Below are positions 1-11,122 of a stretch of 64,000 bases of DNA, piece by piece (position 1 is the stretch's first letter; every line of letters starts with the position of its first letter). Under the pieces are notes generated by a model that worked only from the letters and a program-made list of their open reading frames with translations, was not told where the DNA came from and did not search any database. This DNA comes from Hippopus hippopus (lineage: Eukaryota; Mollusca; Bivalvia; Cardiida; Cardiidae): the NCBI GenBank assembly GCA_946811185.2, contig OX328105.1, forward strand, positions 53,196,845 through 53,260,844, read 5' to 3'. A program made the translations under genes and the position numbers.

Positions 1-159
1 ATTTCCCTTTGACACTATCTGGCTTCATTGCACAAATACGCCATGCCAAAAGCAGTACTGTTTATGATAGTTGAAGATTCTATTAATCTTACTGAGTTTT
101 ACTCCATGTTCATTAACCTTTACAGCCCCTTTCACGACTATAGTTGCCTTTGCAACCAG

Positions 160-218
160 TGTAGATCAAGATCAGACTACACATGCAGTCTGATCTTTGA
201 TCTATACTGTCTGCTTTG
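160..218. repeat. P2 palindromic core
   Basis: This is a near-palindrome whose arms read TGTAGATCAAGATCAGACT and the reverse complement, followed by a CTGTC end. It belongs to the P2 family; a complete copy is at 57810-58003. Other cores are near 935-992, 4030-4095, 12155-12215, 12580-12640, 13745-13830, 50965-51000, 52400-52460, 52695-52750 and 52895-52960. The rest of 1-408 shows no gene or other recognisable feature. Confidence 0.7.
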
Positions 219-408
219 CTGAGACATTCTGGACCTTGACAATGCTCTTATAATGCTTTTTACTCCATGGAATAGAAATGTCAGTTGGGTCTATTCTCTC
301 GTGTTAGGGTTAATTTGCCAAACACCAGAGAAATCATAAATGTGGATCTGGAGGGGATAAAAAAGCAAGATACTTCATACTGTTCATCTTTGACCAAATG
401 ACCACAAA

Positions 409-638
409 TTAACTCTTTACCAAATAACAAAACTTTAGACTTGTCCATATTGGAAGCATTTGCAGACAACAAAATAACTGTCACTGGAAAACTGAAATTT
501 GTTTTGGGAATGGTAGAAAACAGAGTGGGAAAAGGAGAAAATGCTGGTTGCCAGCATTTTCTCCTTTTCCCACTATGCTCTCAGAAAGCCCTTTTCCTCA
601 GAGTCATTAAAAGTTGGGATTGCGTGATAAAGGGTTAA
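409..638. repeat. P1 MITE, full-length (family reference)
   Basis: P1 elements begin TTAACYCTTTACCA and end TGGTAAAGRGTTAA. The middle is a palindrome with arms of about 32 nt (core arm GTGGGAAAAGGAGAAAATGC), so one strand can fold into a near-perfect hairpin. The two halves outside the palindrome are unrelated, so copies have an orientation. Length is about 230 bp and there is no coding capacity. The TTAA boundary with inner CCC is what piggyBac-type elements leave, so a piggyBac-mobilised MITE is the inferred class. This copy is complete with TTAA at both ends. Short open frames across the palindrome are artefacts. Confidence 0.85.
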
Positions 639-1026
639 TACTTGTATAATACTCTGAAAAGGACCCTGACAAGAAAAGTTTTTAGAAGATTGATGGATAC
701 AGTAAGAGAAGAAAGGATTCTTGAAGTAAAACTTGGGGGTCTAAAGAATCACCCACGATCAGACTCACTGGCCTTTGTCAAGTTGAGCTTCAAATCACTG
801 ATGATGGCCTTTTCATTTCCTTACAGACATTGATAACTTAACATTAGGATCTGTCCCCATGATAATCTTCAATTCTATTTTCTACCTTCCTTCTCAGTTT
901 ACTTACTACCTATAACATTTTATATAGCAATGTGGATCAATATCAGACTGCATAAAACCTGCAGTCTGGATTTTTTTTCTACACTGTCTGACATTTCATG
1001 GGACATTCTTGCAAGAGGTACAGAAT
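639..1026. other. No gene; one P2 core
   Basis: I see no exon, RNA gene or element boundary here apart from a decayed P2 palindrome at about 930-992 followed by a T-run. Confidence 0.5.
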
Positions 1027-1200
1027 TAACCCTTTACTATACAATTGTAAGTTTAAACAACACTTACAAAGCAAGCTTTTGAAAACATTGTGGGAAAAGG
1101 AGAAAAAGCCGGTGACTAGCATTTTCTTTTTTTCCCACAATTTTTTCATAAGCCCTTTGTTTCTCAAGGTCATTCAACATTGGGAAGGATTTATAATTTT
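1027..1200. repeat. P1 MITE, degenerate
   Basis: The copy starts TTAACCCTTTAC and keeps the GTGGGAAAAGGAGAAAAAGC core arm. The opposite arm is mutated and the right terminus is not recognisable. Confidence 0.6.
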
Positions 1201-1317
1201 TGTGAGTTGAGTTATTGCATTTTTTTAGGGCTGTAACAAGTTAGGCTGGTATTTTCATAAAGCTGTCTTCAAGCAAAGATATGTTTTCTGTATGCCCTTT
1301 TTTTCTGTTTATTGCAG

Positions 1318-1341
1318 GTTCTGTTTTCATCTCCAAATAAG
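1318..1341 (+). other. Candidate 24-nt microexon
   Basis: A pyrimidine-rich tract followed by TTTATTGCAG immediately precedes 24 nt without a stop in phase 0 (VLFSSPNK), followed by GTAAGTAC, a consensus splice donor. Both splice signals are strong and the length is a multiple of three. No neighbouring exon is recognised on this strand, so this could be chance in intronic DNA. Function unknown. Confidence 0.35.
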
Positions 1342-3304
1342 GTAAGTACAAACTCCACAGCATGAATGAATAGAGAAGACAATGGAGAAATAATATTTAG
1401 GAATTATCATTACATCTTACTATGCAAGGTAGTTTTAGACCTGCCAAAACTAACTGCAACATAAACTCTTTGCCAGATGACATAGGATATTTGTTTTGTT
1501 TTTTCCATGAAATATCAAAATCTATTTCATTGAGCGAACATCATCGATAATATGTTCACATGTGGTGCAGCCACAAGAGACAATATCACAACATGAATAA
1601 ATTTCGGTCATTCACCAAAAAAAAAATATTTCATTTATTTCATGCTTCTAACACCTTTTTTGTTTGGACTTTAATCAAAATCCAGTACAGCTGTATTCGG
1701 TAAATCCATGTAGTGTAGTCCCCCCACATAAGACCACAATACAATGAGAATGCATTTACCAGTTCACAAAGAAAACAGTTTGTTATTATAGACCAGCAAT
1801 ATGACATTACTGTGTTTCAATCAAATTGAGAGAAAATCACATTCACTGGATGGTTTAAAAGATCAAATCAAAGTGACAAAAAAAATCAACAAAACTCATA
1901 AACCTACATTTAACAGGATTAATAAACATTTTAGAAGGGTGCGATTTTTTTTGAATTACTCAATTTAATCACTGTCTGAAATACATAGACCTGATACGCT
2001 TGAAAGGGTGAAGTACAGGAGAGCTCTAGGGACTAGCACAATTGACCAATGGTTCATATTCATGAACCATTCTCACAAAATGTTCTTAGTCTTATTCTCT
2101 AGAATTTTCTAAATTTGAAAGTAACACAACCCCTGATTCACTTTCAAAATTAGAAAATCTTGGAGAATAAGACTCGGAATGTTCTAAAAGTGGTTGGTGA
2201 ATAAGGACACTGGTCTCATTGTGGGGTTACTCTAATCCCATTTACATTTGGGATTTATGACAGGGTTTCGGTTTCAAATACAATTCTGTAGTATAAGATA
2301 TTTTGTTTTTGAATAAACCCATTCTTCCTTTTTTTCAGGGAAAATGTGTAATTTTATTCATTAAAGTCAGTTAAATAATTACAATTTACCACAATGTTTT
2401 CCAAAGTTTTCTTTGTCAAGGTCATTGAAACTCAGGATTGTGTGGTAAAGGGATAAACAATAAATAGACATGTCTCAGTTCTGTGTTTCTCCAAAATTTT
2501 AACATAACCAGTATAATAATGATAGCAAGGAAAACAAGGTAGTAAATGAAGAAAACAGACTCAAGACTACGTGAAAGGCTAAAATTGTAACATTTACGAC
2601 ATAAAAAAAACCCAATCTTGTAGACACTGTGGGTTGAACAGACATTTGGGTTTCTGCCATTTTGTTATACAATAAGAATCAATATTTCTAAACACAGCAT
2701 CATTGAGACACTCCATTGCCATGGCAACCCTTCAAGCTAAAGTAATTATCATGTAAACTGTATACACCTGATCAGCTGATTTCAGTATCTAATTGCAAAT
2801 CAAAAGATTAATTAATGATAAGTAAAACTAAATTATCACTTGGACAGTGCTAATGAAGTATAACATCATATAGATCAATAAACATTAAATTTTCTCTCAG
2901 AGTTGTTGTGCAGACAAATGTAAATCATTTTCACTCATGCCGGTAACCAGCATTTTCTGGTAACCAGCATTTTCTCCTTTTTCCCTTAAAGCTTTCTTCC
3001 CTTTAAAGACAAATCCCTTTTAATCTGGAAAAGTCTCAAATTTTGTCGTTTGGTGAATGGTCTATAAAAAGTTACCTGTATTTAAAAATTTAGAACTTTA
3101 TAAAATTCACTCAACAGCTGTTATAAACTGAAGTCAAGTGAACAAAACAACAAAGCTAAAAGGTCAACTCTTACTTGCATCAAGCTTTAACCCTTAGATA
3201 CCCAGCAACAAAAATTTGTAGACTTGTCCATAAGCTTCTGCAGAAAACAAATTAAGTATGGTTCACTTGATTGTATTTATCTTTAAAAGGGTACAAAACC
3301 TTGT
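1342..3304. other. No gene recognised
   Basis: This is unannotated AT-rich sequence. It holds the foldback at 2048-2184, a decayed half P1 copy at about 2385-2455 (ends TGTGTGGTAAAGGG) and a P1 fragment near 2945-3000. I see no exon or RNA gene. Confidence 0.5.
2048..2184. repeat. Foldback inverted repeat
   Basis: A perfect 10-bp palindrome with a 4-nt loop (AATGGTTCAT at 2048-2057, its complement ending at 2071) is followed by a larger inverted repeat. The arms at about 2080-2126 and 2137-2184 share around 40 of 46 positions. It resembles a small foldback element; no target duplication is identified. Confidence 0.55.
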
Positions 3305-3533
3305 TTAACTCTTTACCAAACAACACAATTTTAGACTGGTCCAAATTGAAAGAATTTGCAGACGACAAAATTATTTTGATTCAAAAATTTAAAATTGTTT
3401 TGAGAAGGGTAGAAAACATTGTGGGAAAAGGAGAAAATGCTGGTTACCAGCATTTTCTCCTTTTCCCACAATGTTTTCAGAAGGCTTATTTCTCAGGGTC
3501 GTGAAAACCTGGGATTGTTTGGTAAAGAGTTAA
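3305..3533. repeat. P1 MITE, full-length
   Basis: TTAA lies at both ends (3305-3308 and 3530-3533), with the complete central palindrome at about 3413-3475. It is one of the best-preserved copies. Confidence 0.85.
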
Positions 3534-3804
3534 ACAGGAGAAAATGCTGATCAATCCTTTGCCACATAATTCTCAGTTTTAACTAAACCCATCATGACAT
3601 GAAGGCTTTTTAAAATATTGCGGGAAATGGAGACAAAACCAGTATCCAGCATTTTCACTATTCCCCATGTTGTCATCTTTCGCCAGCCAAGGATGACAAT
3701 CCACTATATATAAATATACATGGATCTTCAGCATTTGAGCTACATTTCATTTGCAAGTGTTATAAATATGAACAAGTCTTTAATTTTGTCTTCTTGTAAG
3801 AGTT

Positions 3805-4236
3805 TTAACTCTTTGCAACACAACAACCTTTTAGAGTTCAAAATTGGAGGCATTTGTAAATGAAATTTTTTAATATAAATCAAATGACAAAATTTGTTTC
3901 CAAACAGATAGAAAACATTGTGGGAAAAGGAGAAAATGCTGGTTACCAGCATTTTCCCCTTTTCCCACAATATTTTCAAAAACAATTTTTTAAACCCTTA
4001 GCCTGCTAAGTGCGACTCACTGACCTTTTGCGGACAGCGTAGATCAAGATCAGACTGCACAGAATGTGCAGTCTGATCTTGGATCTACACCGTCCAATAA
4101 GGAGATAATTTTCTCCAACAATACCTTTTAAACAGCAATATTTGGATTTTTACTATAATCGGCTAGAAAGTTTCATTTCTTTTATTCAGGATAAGGGTTA
4201 GTAGTCAAAACTTAAGATTGTGTGATAAAGGGTTAA
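3805..4236. repeat. P1 MITE carrying a nested P2 element
   Basis: P1 termini lie at 3805-3808 and 4233-4236, and the palindrome is intact at about 3912-3972. The right half is interrupted from about 3995 to 4203 by a sequence beginning CCCTTAGCCTGCTAAG, containing the P2 palindrome at 4030-4095 and ending GGATAAGGGTTA. P2 therefore inserted into P1, giving a relative age. Confidence 0.7.
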
Positions 4237-4514
4237 GGAACTTGAATTACACAACAACTAAATCAGAACTAATTATCTATAGATTATAAGATGATGACAC
4301 ATACCTGTCAATACAATCTGGCAATATCAATACATCACCAGCTGAACCTTGCCTGTCAAAGGCCATCGTCCTTTGCTTATCTACATTTATCGGTTGACCA
4401 ATATCCCGATTTCAATAACACTCTCTGAGTATATCCATTCACAATGACACTTGCTCTCAATATGTTTCACCAAAGAAGTGAATATACCCACTGAGTTTCT
4501 TACTATCAATTATT
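4237..4514. other. No feature recognised
   Basis: AT-rich sequence with no exon, RNA gene or repeat I can place. Confidence 0.4.
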
Positions 4515-4760
4515 TATATGAGCCAGGCTGTGGCAAAAGGAGGTTTAATGCATCTCTGTGATGCATTATGCCATGAAAGATATCACATAATTATGGATCC
4601 AAAAAAATTCAGCTCATCTAACAACCAGCTAAATCATGAAGTAGACTGGTCTTTTGACATGCAAAAAATTGAACAATAGCAAAAAGTTTCCACCCATGTC
4701 AGCCTGACATGGGTCGATACTTTTTGCAGATGCAATATACCCCCTTTTCACGGAACACGG
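4515..4760. repeat. Third palindromic repeat family (P3)
   Basis: The segment contains a palindrome built from GCAAAAAGT...CCCATGTCAG and its complement (about 4678-4728), beside shared sequence including GGCAAAAGGAGG and ATTATGGATCC. A related copy lies in reverse orientation at about 16325-16590. A copy lacking the palindrome is at about 59930-60130, and the palindrome alone is at about 60852-60915. Class unknown. Confidence 0.5.
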
Positions 4761-4921
4761 CACATATAGTTGTTGCTTATCCTGTAATTTAAGGTTGAAT
4801 AACTCCACAAAAATATTAATGTCTTTTATGTCAAAAGAGTCATAGTTACAAAAGAAAACTATTTTTGTGCATTTTCCTACATTTTGCTTTACTCTTTAAC
4901 TCTTTACCAAATGACAAAGTT

Positions 4922-5337
4922 TTAACCCTTTACCAAACAATCCCTGGTTTTCACGACCCTGGGAAAGAAGGCTTTTGAAAACATTGAAGGAAAAGGAGAA
5001 AATGCTGGAAACCAGCATTTTCTCCTTTTCCCACAATGTTTTCTACCCTATCAGAGACCTAAAGCTCATTTGTACCCATCCTGAATTTGTTGTCTGTGGA
5101 TGCTCTCAGTTTGGAAGAGTCTAAAATTTGTCGTTTGGGAAAGGGTTAAACTTGTCCAAATTGAAAGCACTTGCAGACGACACAATAAACTTAACTCAAA
5201 AATTGAAATTTGTTTCCAGCAGGGTAGAAAACATTGTGGGAAAAGGAGAAAATGCTGGTTCTCCTTTTCCCACAAGGTTTTCAAAAGCCTTCTTTGCCAG
5301 GGTCGTGAAAACCAGGGACTGTTTGGTAAAGGGTTAA
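4922..5337. repeat. Two P1 MITEs sharing one TTAA
   Basis: The first copy runs 4922-5149 and the second 5146-5337, using the same TTAA at 5146-5149. Adjacent copies joined by a single TTAA are expected if TTAA is the duplicated target. A truncated P1 start precedes them at about 4896. Confidence 0.75.
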
Positions 5338-6192
5338 CAAAGGACACAATTTTAAATTCATCCAAAGTTCAGAGCACATGCAAATGACAAGTCAAATGTC
5401 GCAAAATGTTGGATTTTTTTTTTAAAAAAAGAAGAAAACGTGGAGAAAAAGAGAAAATGCTGGTGACCAAAATTAGAGTGTTGACTCGTTTTTTGCCACA
5501 CAATCTCGATCATAAGATCTTATGTAAAAGGCTTTTGAAAACATATTGAATAACTAACTTGAAAAGGTTAATAAATAGTAGAAAATATTTGTTAACTAGG
5601 CTAGCATTCTCTCCTTTTTCCACAATAGTTTATATCCATTTGAGAATGAATTTCATCATTTTATTAAGTCACAACAAGTTTATACACTGAAATAATGCTT
5701 TTGATATGAGAGATACTACAAATGTGTCATCATATACAGATTTAACTTATTACAGTTGCCTCAAACAAAATGGAAAACAATGTTGGATCGCATGCTGAAA
5801 ATGCAGTGTCTGATCTACATTCCCAATAACCTTGTGAACAGTGAACAGAGGTAATTTTGTCTGATACATGCTCTAAATGTAAGAAAGCATCTGTAATTAT
5901 AAGGAAATCAAATTTCTTCAACAAACGACAAAATTAAAAACTTGTCAAAAATCAATACATTTGTACACATCAAAATAAACATGTCTTAAACACTGAAGTT
6001 TGTTTCTGGAAGGTTATAAATCATTGTGGAAATAAGAAAACATGCTGGCTATCGGTTTAAAAAGTCATATTTTCTTAATGGTCCTTAAAACTCAGGATTA
6101 TTTGGTAAAGGGTAAAAGCACCATACACAACTACCAACCATTGTAGGAAACTCTAGGAAAGTTTGCGTAGGTACAATGGCCACAGTCTTACG
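5338..6192. other. Decayed P1 fragments, no gene
   Basis: Scattered P1 fragments (about 5440-5560, 5580-5640, 5930-6110) and a P2-like remnant at about 5780-5835. No intact element, exon or RNA gene is seen. Confidence 0.5.
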
Positions 6193-6772
6193 AACAAAGT
6201 CCGTAACAAAGAAACAAATGAATAAATGCATGGCTGAAATACAAACTGGGATTCGAACCCATGGCGGACAAGATCCTCGTTTTTTGAGGTTTAAAAGACC
6301 AATACCATAACCACTGAGCTAAAGAGATATCTCCCTAACGCAGCTGTTAGGTATTGTATTTAAATTGGGACAAAGCCATGCATGAAGGAGTGGTCTCCCG
6401 TAACACACCCCCTCTTAAAATCATCATTTATTGATGACTCAAAGCCTTATTAGGCAGTAAGTCTATTATTTAGACAATAAATGTCCGTTTTTTGGACAAC
6501 AAATGGGATTAATGGCTCAATGGCCAATCCCGGACGAGCCCCCATCTTACGAACAAAGTCCGTAACAAAGAAACAAATGAATAAATGCATGGCTGAAATA
6601 CAAACCGCATCTGGCGGGATTCGAACCCATGGCGGACAAGATCCTCGTTTTTCGAGGTTTAAAAGACCAATACCATAACCACTGAGCTAAAGAGATATCT
6701 CCCTAACGCAGCTGTTAGGTATTGTATTTAAATTGGGACAGAGCCATGCATGAAGGAGTGGTCTCCCGTAAC
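6193..6772 (-). repeat. Direct duplication of a tRNA-derived SINE
   Basis: A block of about 220 bp occurs at 6193-6412 and again at about 6551-6772, nearly identical. Read on the minus strand each contains a tRNA-like A box (TAGCTCAGTGGTTATGG) and B box (GGGTTCGAATCCC). The body between the boxes is too long and unpaired for a functional tRNA. The two copies are about 358 bp apart with unique sequence between them. They may be a segmental duplication or two insertions. Confidence 0.6.
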
Positions 6773-6822
6773 AACAGCAATATAATAAACTGTTGAAAAT
6801 GGAATTAAACACCATACAAGGC

Positions 6823-7135
6823 TTGATTGATTGTTTGGTGTTTAACACCGTTTTCAACATTATTTCAGTTATATCGTGGCGGACAGTGCACCTCTCCATG
6901 CTTTCCTGGAGTCTCTTTTACCGGTACTCCAACACAATTTTCTTTCCAAGTGACTGGCTGCTATCCCACATAACCATTGTCGAGACAATGGTCAGCAGTG
7001 GCAGAAGAATGAATCATGTCACAATGATTATCATCAATCCTCTGAAAGAAACTGGCCGAACCAGGGATAGAACCCATGACCCCCTGTTCCCAAGTCCTGC
7101 ATTCTACCGACTTAGCTGCCTGGGCTTGACCCATA
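6823..7135 (-). repeat. tRNA-derived SINE
   Basis: On the minus strand the head at about 7135-7060 has A-box (AGCTAAGTCGGTAGAATGC) and B-box (GGTTCTATCCC) like motifs. The body ends in GGTGTTAAACACCAAACAA. Related copies are at about 7942-8166, 15533-15781, 30643-30812, 31795-32101, 53461-53662 (continuing after 55796) and, on the plus strand, 29738-29995. The tail motif also occurs inverted just outside this copy at about 6792-6815. Confidence 0.6.
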
Positions 7136-7205
7136 CAAGGCAAATAAATTCCTATAAAATGAGGATTTTTTTTTTTTTAATACATCTTCTGCATCTTTGT
7201 TTTAA

Positions 7206-8945
7206 TCTTTAACCATACAATACCGAGTTTTAACAACCCTGAAGAAGAAAACTTTTGAAACTTTTAAATTTTGTGGATGACAGATTTAATGTACCTTAAA
7301 AGATCTATCTTTGAAGTGGTAGAAAACCTTGTGGGATTAGGAGAACATGCTGGTTACCAGCATGTTCTCCTTTTCCCATAATGTTTTCAAAAGCCTATTC
7401 CCTATTCATGCTAAAAGACACGATGTTTGATAAAAGGTTAAAATGAAGACCTCTATAAAACTTAACTATAGGAGATGTATTATACAAAAGCCATTTATTT
7501 TATTCACATCTTGCAAACTCCTTCTCCACTTACCTCACAATCCCAACTTTTAACTACAATGTGAAAGAAGCCTTCAAAACATTGTAGGAAAAGGAGAAAA
7601 TGCTAGTTAGCAGCATTTTCTCCTCTCACAATGTCTTCTACATGTCCCAATTTTTCAGGCATATTTTAAAATTTGTCGTCTGCATTTTAATGCTTTCAAT
7701 TTAGTCTAAAATTTCGTCGTTTGGTACAAACTTATGCAATATTAATTTTCTCTTAACCTGTAATTTTGAAATCTATTGTCATGCCTTTCAAACACTAAAT
7801 ATTCACACAAAAAAGTTCATTTTTGAATGAAAGAAAAGTATTGCTTTTCAACTGTGCAGTATTGAGAACAAAAGGGGCAGTTGCTTGTTGCTCCCTTTTC
7901 TTTCTGACTTGACTGGATTGGACTGACTGACTGACTGATATCTAAACCCCCTTTCAACATTATTTCAGTCACATTAGGGCAACAGATCACATATTCACCT
8001 ATGTCCTGGGTTTCACCAGTACTATGCTATGGATCTACTATGCTATGGTCCTGAAATGTCTTGCCCAAAGACACTCCAATGAAAAACTGGGAGTCTTCAG
8101 CAAGGCTCCAACCCGGGGCCTCCATGTTATGAGTCCTACACCTTACCACTGAGCCACTGAGGACCCCATAATATATTCCAAAACTGTCAAATGAGATAAA
8201 GTAATGGGTCAGCCCTTCAACAATCCTGTGTTTTATAATTAGCAACCCTGAGGGCAAAGGCTTTGGAAAACATTGTGAGAAACACAGAAGTTAGTAACCA
8301 ACAAATTCTCTTTTTTCCAACCATGTTTTCTTCCCTTTTTGATATAAATCTAATCCTTTCTATCAAATTTGATTTCTTGTCTGCAAATGCTTTTAACATG
8401 GACCAGTCTAAAATATTGTTGTTTGGTAAGGAATTAAACCCACATTAATGTGCTCATATTACAACTCCGATATTCAGCTATGAATCAGCATTGCTTAATC
8501 ATAACAAATATGACTGAAATTCAAAGACTAAAAAATCTGATGAGATACGAAAACAGTGTGACGTATGTACATTCACATTCACATTTATTACTTAGCCATC
8601 TGTTACATAATAATGATCATCAAAGTGCATTTACAAATACTTAACTGCTTTAACTCTTTACCAAAACTCAATATTTTAGACTGGTCCAAATTATAAAGGA
8701 TTTGCAGACGACAAATTTAGTGTGATTCAAATGATATGATTTCTTCCTGAAAGGCAAGAAAACAGTTTTTGGGGAAAAGGAGAAAATTCTTGTTACAGGC
8801 ATTTTTCTCCTTTTCCCACCATGTTTTCAAAAGTCCAGTTTCCAACGACTGTTAAAATTCTGGGATTCTGTTGTAATGTAAAGGGTTAGCCCTTTAACAA
8901 TTGTATGTCAATTTAACTTGGAAATTTTTTTCTATCTCTCCATTA
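7206..8945. repeat. P1 cluster with one SINE
   Basis: P1 copies lie at about 7206-7441, 7558-7725, 8216-8440 and 8650-8890, all with the central palindrome but diverged ends. A SINE copy is at about 7942-8166. No coding sequence is credible here. Confidence 0.65.
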
Positions 8946-11122
8946 ACAAGAGGACCATGATGGTCCTATATTGCTCACCTGAGTACTAAGCAGTAAAGGT
9001 CTACAATGAAGATAAATACCAAATATCGAGGTTCAAGGCCAAATGATAATGAAAGAAGAGTGGCAAATTGTTGCAAGATATGCCCGTCCCACCACCAGTT
9101 GTCAAGGTGTATAATAATCGCAAAGGGCAGGTAATGCAACAAACATGTTTACCAAGTCTCAAGTCAATTTGACTTGAGACTTCAAAGTTCCGTTCCGGAC
9201 AAGCAAGAAATACTGTAAAAAAGTGAAGATCAAAGTGGAATTACTCAAAGGTATTTCTTTAATTTGACCTAGTGACCTAGTTTATGATCCCAGGTGGCCC
9301 AATTTTGAACTCATCCGAGATTTCATCAAGTCAAACATTCTGACCAAATTTCAGGTCATTTGAGCAATAAATGGAGCCTCTAGAGTGCCCACAAGGTATT
9401 CCTTTAATTTGACCTAGTGACCTAGTTTATGACCCCAGGTGACCCAATTTTGAACTCACTAAACATCTTGTGCTCAGGTGGGCTAACAAACTTAGAACAG
9501 GTTCACTACATACCAAATATCAAAGCTCCAAGCCTTCCAGTTTCAGAGAAGAAGAATTTTTAAAGTTTTCCCTTTTTTGTTCTTATGTTCAAACTTGTGA
9601 CCCCCGGAGCAGGGCCAGTTTTGACCCCAGGGGCATCATATGAACAAACTTGGTTGAGGTCCACTAGGAGATGCTACATACCAAATATCAAAGCTCTATG
9701 CCTTCCAGTTTCAGAGAAGAAGAATTTTAAAGTTTTCCTTCTTTGTTCCTATGTTCGAACTTGTGACCCCCGGGGTGGGGCCAGTTTTGACCCCAGGGGC
9801 ATCCTATGAACAAACTTGGTAGAGGTCCACTAGGAGATGCTACATACCAAATATCAAAGCTCTGAGCCTTCCAGTTTCAAAGAAGAAGAATTTTAAAGTT
9901 TTCCTTTTTTTGTTCCTATGTTCGAACTTGTGACCCCCGGGGCGGGGCCAGTTTTGACCCCAGGGGCATCATATGAACAAACTTGGTAGAGGTCAACTAG
10001 CAGATGTTACATACCAAATATCAAAGCTCTATGCCTTCCAGTTTCAGAGAAGAAGAATTTTAAAGTTTTCCTTCTTTGTTTGTATGTTCGAACTTGTGGC
10101 CCCCAGGGCGGGGCCAGTTTTGACCCCAGGGGCATCATATGAACAAACTTGGTTGAGGTCCACTAGGAGATGCTACATACCAAACATCAAAGGTCTATGC
10201 CCACTAGTTTCAGAGAAGAAGAATTTTAAAGTTTTCCTTCTTTGTTCCTATGTTCGAACTTGTGACCCCCGGGGCGGGGCCAGTTTTGACCCCAGGGGCA
10301 TCATATGAACAAACTTGGTAGAGGTCCACTAGGAGATGCTACATACCAAATATCAAAGCTCTGAGCCTTCCAGTTTCAAAGAAGAAGAATTTTAAAGTTT
10401 TCCCTATTTGTTCCTATGTTCGAAATTGTGACCCACGGGGCGGGGCCAGTTTTGACCCCAGGGGCATCATATGAACAAACTTGGTAGAGGTCAACTAGCA
10501 GATGTTACATACCAAATATCAAAGCTCTATGCCTTCCAGTTTCAGAGAAGAAGAATTTTAAAGTTTTCCTTCTTTGTTTGTATGTTCGAACTTGTGGCCC
10601 CCAGGGCGGGGCCAGTTTTGACCCCAGGGGCATCATATGAACAAACTTGGTAGAGGTCCACTAGGAGATGCTACATACCAAATATCAAAGCTCTATGCCT
10701 TCCAGTTTCAGAGAAGAGGAATTTTAAAGTTTTCCTTCTTTGTTCCTATGTTCGAACTTGTGACCCCCGGGACGGGGCCAGTTTTGACCCCAGGGGCATC
10801 ATACGAATAAACTTGGTAGGGGTCCACCAGGAGATGCTACATACCAAATATCAAAGCTCTACGCCTTCTAGTTTCAGAGGAGAAGATTTTCAAAGATTTT
10901 GCTATTTTTTTCCTTTTGGTTGCCATGGCAACCAGAGTTATGGGTGGAATTCAATCTTTTGAACAACTTTGGTAGAGCTTCACCCAAGGAACATCCCTGC
11001 CATGTTTCATCAAGATTGGCCCAGTGGTTTAGGAGGAGAAGATGTTTAAAGAAATTGTGGACGACGGACATTGGGCGATCACAAAAAGCTCACCTTGAGC
11101 ACTTCGTGCTCAGGTGAGCTAA
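8946..11122 (+). mobile_element. HINE/pearl-like non-autonomous element, family 1
   Basis: The 5' end is ACAAGAGG, then a hairpin (AGGACCAT/ATGGTCCT), then the short inverted repeat GCTCACCTGAG. The 3' end has the hairpin GAGCACTTCGTGCTC and the complementary CTCAGGTGAGC, ending TAA. Between them is a tandem array (9484-10880). There is no open frame for a transposase. The arrangement matches Helentron-derived HINE or bivalve pearl elements, but the class is inferred. Positions 9057-9240 contain a piece of family 4, so the element is mosaic. Confidence 0.65.
9484..10880 (+). repeat. Tandem array, ~166-bp unit, ~8 copies
   Basis: The unit boundary GAACAAACTTGGT recurs at about 9641, 9808, 9975, 10142, 10307, 10474, 10639 and 10805, giving spacings of 165-167 bp. 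Unit variants repeat every third unit (for example TTTGTTTGTATG at about 10075 and 10574), so there is a higher-order period of about 499 bp. Open frames here are periodic by-products of the array. Confidence 0.8.

Noticed and set aside
409..638. Telomere-like sequence (TTAACCC)
   Set aside because: The TTAACCC string occurs once per P1 end and is not tandem; it is the MITE terminus.
9585..10653. Repeated open frames with similar proteins, as if a tandem-repeat protein gene
   Set aside because: They follow the 166-bp DNA repeat exactly, have no common start context and stop whenever the unit drifts; the DNA array explains them.
9484..10880. CRISPR-like array
   Set aside because: Unit length (166 bp), no short conserved repeat with unique spacers, and a eukaryotic context.
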